Assembly: GCA_017354065.1 (NCBI GenBank)
Contig: JAFMRN010000005.1
Span: 1-21,249 of the forward strand
Length of the DNA: 21,249 bases
DNA from: Solirubrobacterales bacterium
Lineage (GTDB): Bacteria; Actinomycetota; Thermoleophilia; Solirubrobacterales; Solirubrobacteraceae
Direction of reading: 5' to 3'
Below are positions 18,036 through 21,249 of the stretch, one piece after another. Numbering within the stretch: position 1 is the stretch's first letter; every line of letters starts with the position of its first letter. The notes below the pieces were generated by a model. That model was given only the letters and a program-made list of their open reading frames with translations. It did not search any database and was not told the DNA's origin. A program made the position numbers and the translations under genes.

Positions 18036-18067
18036 CGTATGCGATAACGAACGTATGTGATAGCGTA
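18036..18067. promoter_or_regulatory. Tandem 16-nt operator-like repeats before XRE-cupin gene
   Basis: Two head-to-tail copies with no spacing: CGTATGCGATAACGAA (18036-18051) and CGTATGTGATAGCGTA (18052-18067), 13 of 16 identical. Each contains a small TAT-N3-ATA dyad. The second copy includes TAGCGT (18061-18066), a TANNNT element ending eight bases before the GTG at 18075. The first overlaps a possible pcm -10 on the other strand. Placement over both divergent promoters suits an autoregulated XRE dimer pair. Confidence 0.65.
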
Positions 18068-18074
18068 CAGCGCC

Positions 18075-18695
18075 GTGGCAACCGAAACTCCGGAACGACG
18101 TCGGCGCGCGACCGACGAGGTCCCCAGCGCGCGTGTGCTCGGTGCGCGGGTCAAGGCACTGCGTGAGGCGATGGGTATTTCGTTGAGGGAGCTGGCGGAC
18201 CGCTGCTCGGTGTCCGCGCCGATGCTCTCCCAGGTTGAGCGCGGCGACACGAGTCCGACACTGCTGGTTGCCGCGAAGATCGCCGACGGCCTGGATCTGC
18301 GCCTGTCCCAGCTGCTACGCCTGGATGAGGGCGGCTCGGTCAGCGTGGTCCGCGCGGGGGAGCGCCGTGCCGGTCCGACCGGGGTGCCGGGACATTCCTA
18401 TGAGATCGTCACGCCGCCGCTGCCGGGCCAGCGGGCGGAGTTGTCCGTGCACACGCTCGCTCCGGGTGCCGCCACGGGCGGCCCGGACGACCCGCCGATG
18501 CACGCGCCCGGCAGCCGCGAGACCGCTCTGATCCAGAGCGGGACCGTTGTGCTGGCATGTGACGGGGAGTCCTATGCGCTGGACGCCGGTGACTCGGTGA
18601 CCTTTGACGCCGACCTGCCCCACCATTTTGAGAACCGTGGAAACGACCAAGCAACCCTGACCGTGGTTGTGACAGCCGGACTGAGAAGGAGCTGA
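18075..18695 (+). CDS. XRE-cupin transcriptional regulator
   Basis: 206 aa from the GTG at 18075. An XRE helix-turn-helix is at about 23-82 ([22 protein letters not shown], then [27 protein letters not shown]). A C-terminal cupin barrel follows at about 122-201. Its first motif is degenerate ([15 protein letters not shown], one His143 and Glu149 where HxH...E is usual). The second keeps LPHHFENRG (His183/184, Asn187). Proteins of this build bind a small ligand in the cupin and repress or activate neighbouring genes. Its stop is two bases before the leuC ATG and the leuC ribosome site lies inside its last codons, so it is co-translated with leuCD. A leucine-pathway ligand is inferred from position. 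An in-frame GTG at 18057 is an alternative start but lies within the repeats. Confidence 0.88.
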   Translation: MATETPERRRRATDEVPSARVLGARVKALREAMGISLRELADRCSVSAPMLSQVERGDTSPTLLVAAKIADGLDLRLSQLLRLDEGGSVSVVRAGERRAGPTGVPGHSYEIVTPPLPGQRAELSVHTLAPGAATGGPDDPPMHAPGSRETALIQSGTVVLACDGESYALDAGDSVTFDADLPHHFENRGNDQATLTVVVTAGLRRS

Positions 18696-18697
18696 CT

Positions 18698-20056
18698 ATG
18701 GGCAAATCGCTGTTCGACAAGATCTGGGAGCGCCACGAAGTAGCCTCGGGCCTGCTCTACATCGACCTGCACCTGGTGCACGAGGTCACCAGCCCCCAAG
18801 CCTTTGACGGGCTACGTCTCAACGGCCGCAAGGTCCGGCGCCCCGACCGCACGCTGGCCACCGCCGATCACAACACGCCGACCGACGGCACGCCGCGTGC
18901 CGCGCTGATCAAGGACGAGCTGTCCCGCGTTCAGGTGGAGACGCTGGAGAAGAACGCCGCCGAGTTCGGCATCCCGATCTACTCGCTGGGCTCGGAGGGC
19001 CAGGGGATCGTGCACGTGATCGGTCCGGAGCTCGGCGTCACCCAGCCCGGCATGACGATCGTCTGCGGCGACTCGCACACCGCGACGCACGGCGCCTTCG
19101 GGGCGCTGTCCTTCGGGATCGGAACCTCCGAGGTTGAGCACGTGCTGGCGACCCAGACCCTGGTCCAGAGCAAGCCCAAGTCAATGCGGATTCGCTATGA
19201 GGGCGAGCCCGGCTTCGGCGTCACCGCCAAGGATCTGATCCTCTACACGATCGGCCAGATGGGCACCGCCGGTGCCGCCGGCTATGTGGTCGAGTACGCA
19301 GGCCCGGCGATTGAGGCGCTGTCCATGGAAGGGCGGATGACGATCTGCAACATGACGATCGAGGGCGGTGGCCGCGCCGGCATGATCGCCCCGGATCAGA
19401 CCACCTTTGATTACGTGACCGGCCGTCCTGCCGCGCCGTCCGAGGTCCCGCCCGAGTGGCGCGAGCTCTTCAGCGATCCGGACGCCGGTTTCGACAAGGA
19501 GCTGGTGATTGACTGCACCAAGATCTCCCCGATGGTCTCCTGGGGCACCAACCCCGCGATGGTCGCGCCGGTATCCGACAAGGTTCCCGTGGCGGCCTCC
19601 GAGCAGGATGAGCGCGCCCTGGAGTACATGGGCCTGTCCGGGGGGACGCCGATCGAGCAGATCAAGCTCGACCGCGTGTTCATCGGTTCCTGTACTAACT
19701 CGCGGATCGGCGATTTGCGAACTGCGGCGGAGGTCGTGCGCGGGCGCAAGGTCGCAGACAACGTGTACGCGATGGTCGTGCCCGGGTCGGTCAAGGTCAA
19801 GGCGGCCGCCGAGGCGGAGGGGCTCGACAAGGTCTTCCGGGAGGCCGGGTTTGACTGGCGTGCGGCGGGCTGTTCGATGTGTCTGGGTATGAACCCGGAC
19901 ATCGCCGCGCCCGGGGAGCGCGTGGCATCCACCTCGAACCGCAACTTCGAGGGCCGCCAGGGCCGGGGCGCCCGCACCCACCTGGTTTCACCCCAGATGG
20001 CGGCGGCCGCCGCGATCGAGGGTCATTTCGTCGACATCCGGACCTGGAGCAACTAG
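18698..20056 (+). CDS. leuC: LeuC, isopropylmalate isomerase large subunit
   Basis: 452-aa aconitase-family subunit that interconverts 2- and 3-isopropylmalate with LeuD, using a [4Fe-4S] cluster. [20 protein letters not shown] (20-39) and [19 protein letters not shown] (44-62) are the LeuC N-terminal signature. [15 protein letters not shown] (123-137) and [12 protein letters not shown] (142-153) follow. Cluster ligands are Cys332 in [13 protein letters not shown], and Cys392 and Cys395 in [13 protein letters not shown]. The C-terminus has [25 protein letters not shown] about nine bases before the ATG is a strong ribosome site lying within the end of the regulator gene. leuD follows with no gap. 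Confidence 0.97.
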   Translation: MGKSLFDKIWERHEVASGLLYIDLHLVHEVTSPQAFDGLRLNGRKVRRPDRTLATADHNTPTDGTPRAALIKDELSRVQVETLEKNAAEFGIPIYSLGSEGQGIVHVIGPELGVTQPGMTIVCGDSHTATHGAFGALSFGIGTSEVEHVLATQTLVQSKPKSMRIRYEGEPGFGVTAKDLILYTIGQMGTAGAAGYVVEYAGPAIEALSMEGRMTICNMTIEGGGRAGMIAPDQTTFDYVTGRPAAPSEVPPEWRELFSDPDAGFDKELVIDCTKISPMVSWGTNPAMVAPVSDKVPVAASEQDERALEYMGLSGGTPIEQIKLDRVFIGSCTNSRIGDLRTAAEVVRGRKVADNVYAMVVPGSVKVKAAAEAEGLDKVFREAGFDWRAAGCSMCLGMNPDIAAPGERVASTSNRNFEGRQGRGARTHLVSPQMAAAAAIEGHFVDIRTWSN

Positions 20057-20617
20057 ATGCGAGCCATAGAGACGATCACCGGCAAGGTGTCGGTCCTCAA
20101 CCGGGACGACATCGACACCGACCAGATCATGCCCAAGCAGTTCCTGAAGCGGGTCGAACGCACCGGCTTCGGTGAATTCTTGTTCTACGACTGGGCCAAG
20201 GAGCCGGACTGGAACCTGCCCAAGAACCCGATCCTCGTGACCGGCAAGAACTTCGGCTGTGGCTCCAGCCGTGAGCACGCGCCCTGGGGCCTGGAGGACT
20301 ACGGCTTCCAGGCGATCATCGCGCCGTCCTACGCCGACATCTTCTACTCCAACTGCACCAAGATCGGCCTGCTGCCGATCGTCCTTCCCCCTGAGCAGTG
20401 CGCGGCGATCGCGGAGGCCGGGGAGGCCCAGGTCGACCTCGCGGCCCAGGAGGTGCGCTGGCCCGGGGGCAGCGCCCACTTTGACGTCGACCCCGACATC
20501 AAGGACCGTCTGCTCAAGGGGCTCGATGACATCGGCGTGACGCTGACCAGGGGCGACGCGATCGCGGCCTATGAGGCCGCGTCGGAACGCTCCGGACCCG
20601 TCACCACCGCGCTATGA
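20057..20617 (+). CDS. leuD: LeuD, isopropylmalate isomerase small subunit
   Basis: 186-aa swivel-domain partner of LeuC. LNRDDIDTDQIMPKQFLKR (14-32) is the family N-terminus. GKNFGCGSSREHAPWGLEDYG (63-83) is the substrate-binding loop, and AIIAPSYADIFYSNC (86-100) and GLLPIVLP complete the core. The ATG follows directly after the leuC stop (TAGATG). Its own stop overlaps the next gene's start (ATGA). Length is within the usual range (about 190-200). Confidence 0.97.
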   Translation: MRAIETITGKVSVLNRDDIDTDQIMPKQFLKRVERTGFGEFLFYDWAKEPDWNLPKNPILVTGKNFGCGSSREHAPWGLEDYGFQAIIAPSYADIFYSNCTKIGLLPIVLPPEQCAAIAEAGEAQVDLAAQEVRWPGGSAHFDVDPDIKDRLLKGLDDIGVTLTRGDAIAAYEAASERSGPVTTAL

Positions 20618-21249
20618 GCTGGAACGCGGACACATACCACCGCATCTCCGCGCCTCAGCAGGCTTGGGCGGCCGAGCAGTTCGAGCGCTTGGCGCTACAG
20701 CCAGATGAGATCGTACTGGATGCCGGCTGTGGCTCGGGCAAGGTCACCGCGCAGCTGAACGCCGCGAAGATCTACGCCGTCGACGGTGACGCGAATATGG
20801 TCGAGCACGCGCGCGCCGAGCTTGACGGCCGCGCCACGGTCCTGCACCAGGACCTGGTCGAGCTCGACCTGCCAGAGCAGGTCGACGTGATCTTCTCGAA
20901 CGCCACGTTCCACTGGATCAAAGACCATGAGGCCCTGTTTCGCGCGCTGTACCGGGCGCTGAAACCGGGGGGAAGGCTGGTCGCACAGTGCGGCGGTAAG
21001 GGGAATATCGACAGCCTGCGGCGCGTGGCCGAGCAGGTCGCTGCCGATGCCGGTATCCATGTCGCGCCGTGGAACTACGCGGATGTGTCTGAGACGGAGG
21101 CGCGGCTGCACGCGGCGGGGTTCAGCGACGTGAAGACCTGGCTCGAACCAAAGCCCACGACGCCGCCGGCGCCACGCGAATTTCTTTCGACGGTGTGCCT
21201 GCTGCCGTATCTTTCCGAGCTCCCGGAGGGGGAGCGGGAGGGGTTCATC
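20614..21249 (+). CDS. Trans-aconitate methyltransferase-like SAM enzyme (partial)
   Basis: 212 codons are present and the frame is open to the last base. Motif I is VLDAGCGSGKVTAQL (34-48) with acidic YAVDGDANMVEHAR. NATFHWIKDHEALFRALYRALKPGGRLVAQCGGKGN is a continuous block with the spacing of the Tam family, where an N-A-x3-W core precedes the PGG loop. A helical C-terminal region with PAPREFLSTVCLLPYL follows. E. coli Tam methylates trans-aconitate, and the yeast relative also methylates 3-isopropylmalate. Being translationally coupled to leuD, an aconitase-type subunit, makes a substrate or side-product of LeuCD plausible, though unproven. The C-terminus is missing. Confidence 0.82.
   Translation, partial: MSWNADTYHRISAPQQAWAAEQFERLALQPDEIVLDAGCGSGKVTAQLNAAKIYAVDGDANMVEHARAELDGRATVLHQDLVELDLPEQVDVIFSNATFHWIKDHEALFRALYRALKPGGRLVAQCGGKGNIDSLRRVAEQVAADAGIHVAPWNYADVSETEARLHAAGFSDVKTWLEPKPTTPPAPREFLSTVCLLPYLSELPEGEREGFI

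Noticed and set aside
18057..18074. Earlier GTG start for the XRE-cupin gene
   Set aside because: It lies inside the tandem repeats and upstream of the putative transcription start. The GTG at 18075 is placed correctly for a leaderless message.

Overview
The window is high-GC DNA (roughly two thirds G+C by eye) from a menaquinone-using bacterium. The protein families point to Actinomycetota: actinobacterial-type SerC, a DUF1707 membrane protein, a membrane-anchored LuxR regulator, LysM/Ser-rich cell-wall hydrolase, and several apparently leaderless genes. The mosaic of strands in the men cluster and the gene mix would fit a deep-branching class such as Thermoleophilia (Solirubrobacterales-like), but that placement is an impression and not demonstrated. 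No mobile element, CRISPR array, tRNA or rRNA was seen. Nearly all the DNA is accounted for by recognisable genes.

Layout. (1) 1-5939, menaquinone biosynthesis: menD (-, cut by the window start), menH (+), then menB-menA-menC as a tightly overlapping minus-strand operon, and menE (+) divergent from menB. Together they cover isochorismate to demethylmenaquinone apart from MenF, the DHNA-CoA thioesterase and a certain MenG. (2) 5925-7112, a 27-nt dyad operator, a small MerR-type regulator and a SAM methyltransferase that could be the missing MenG. (3) 7201-8196, a secreted two-LysM lytic transglycosylase, followed by two strong hairpins. (4) 8308-9300, ilvC, convergent with a small DUF1707 membrane protein (9304-9711). 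(5) 9993-12826, the serC-serA serine operon, ending tail-to-tail against a membrane-bound LuxR regulator (12823-14256). (6) 14586-16272, a leucine leader peptide (leuL) and leuA, closed by a bidirectional hairpin. (7) 16316-18019, a pcm-like methyltransferase and a patatin-like lipase on the minus strand. (8) 18036-21249, an XRE-cupin regulator with a tandem operator, then leuC, leuD and a trans-aconitate-methyltransferase-like gene cut by the window end.

How it fits together: ilvC, leuA and leuCD are the branched-chain/leucine steps. Leucine control appears twice and in two different ways. leuA sits behind an 18-codon leader peptide with six consecutive Leu codons. Those codons are complementary to the leuA Shine-Dalgarno sequence, and no U-tract terminator is present, which suggests translational attenuation. 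leuCD is physically coupled to its own XRE-cupin regulator, whose start region carries two tandem 16-nt repeats. These two control systems, the dyad operator over the menE stop codon, and the LuxR protein that looks like a kinase-less sensor fused to a DNA-binding domain are the parts most worth a second look.
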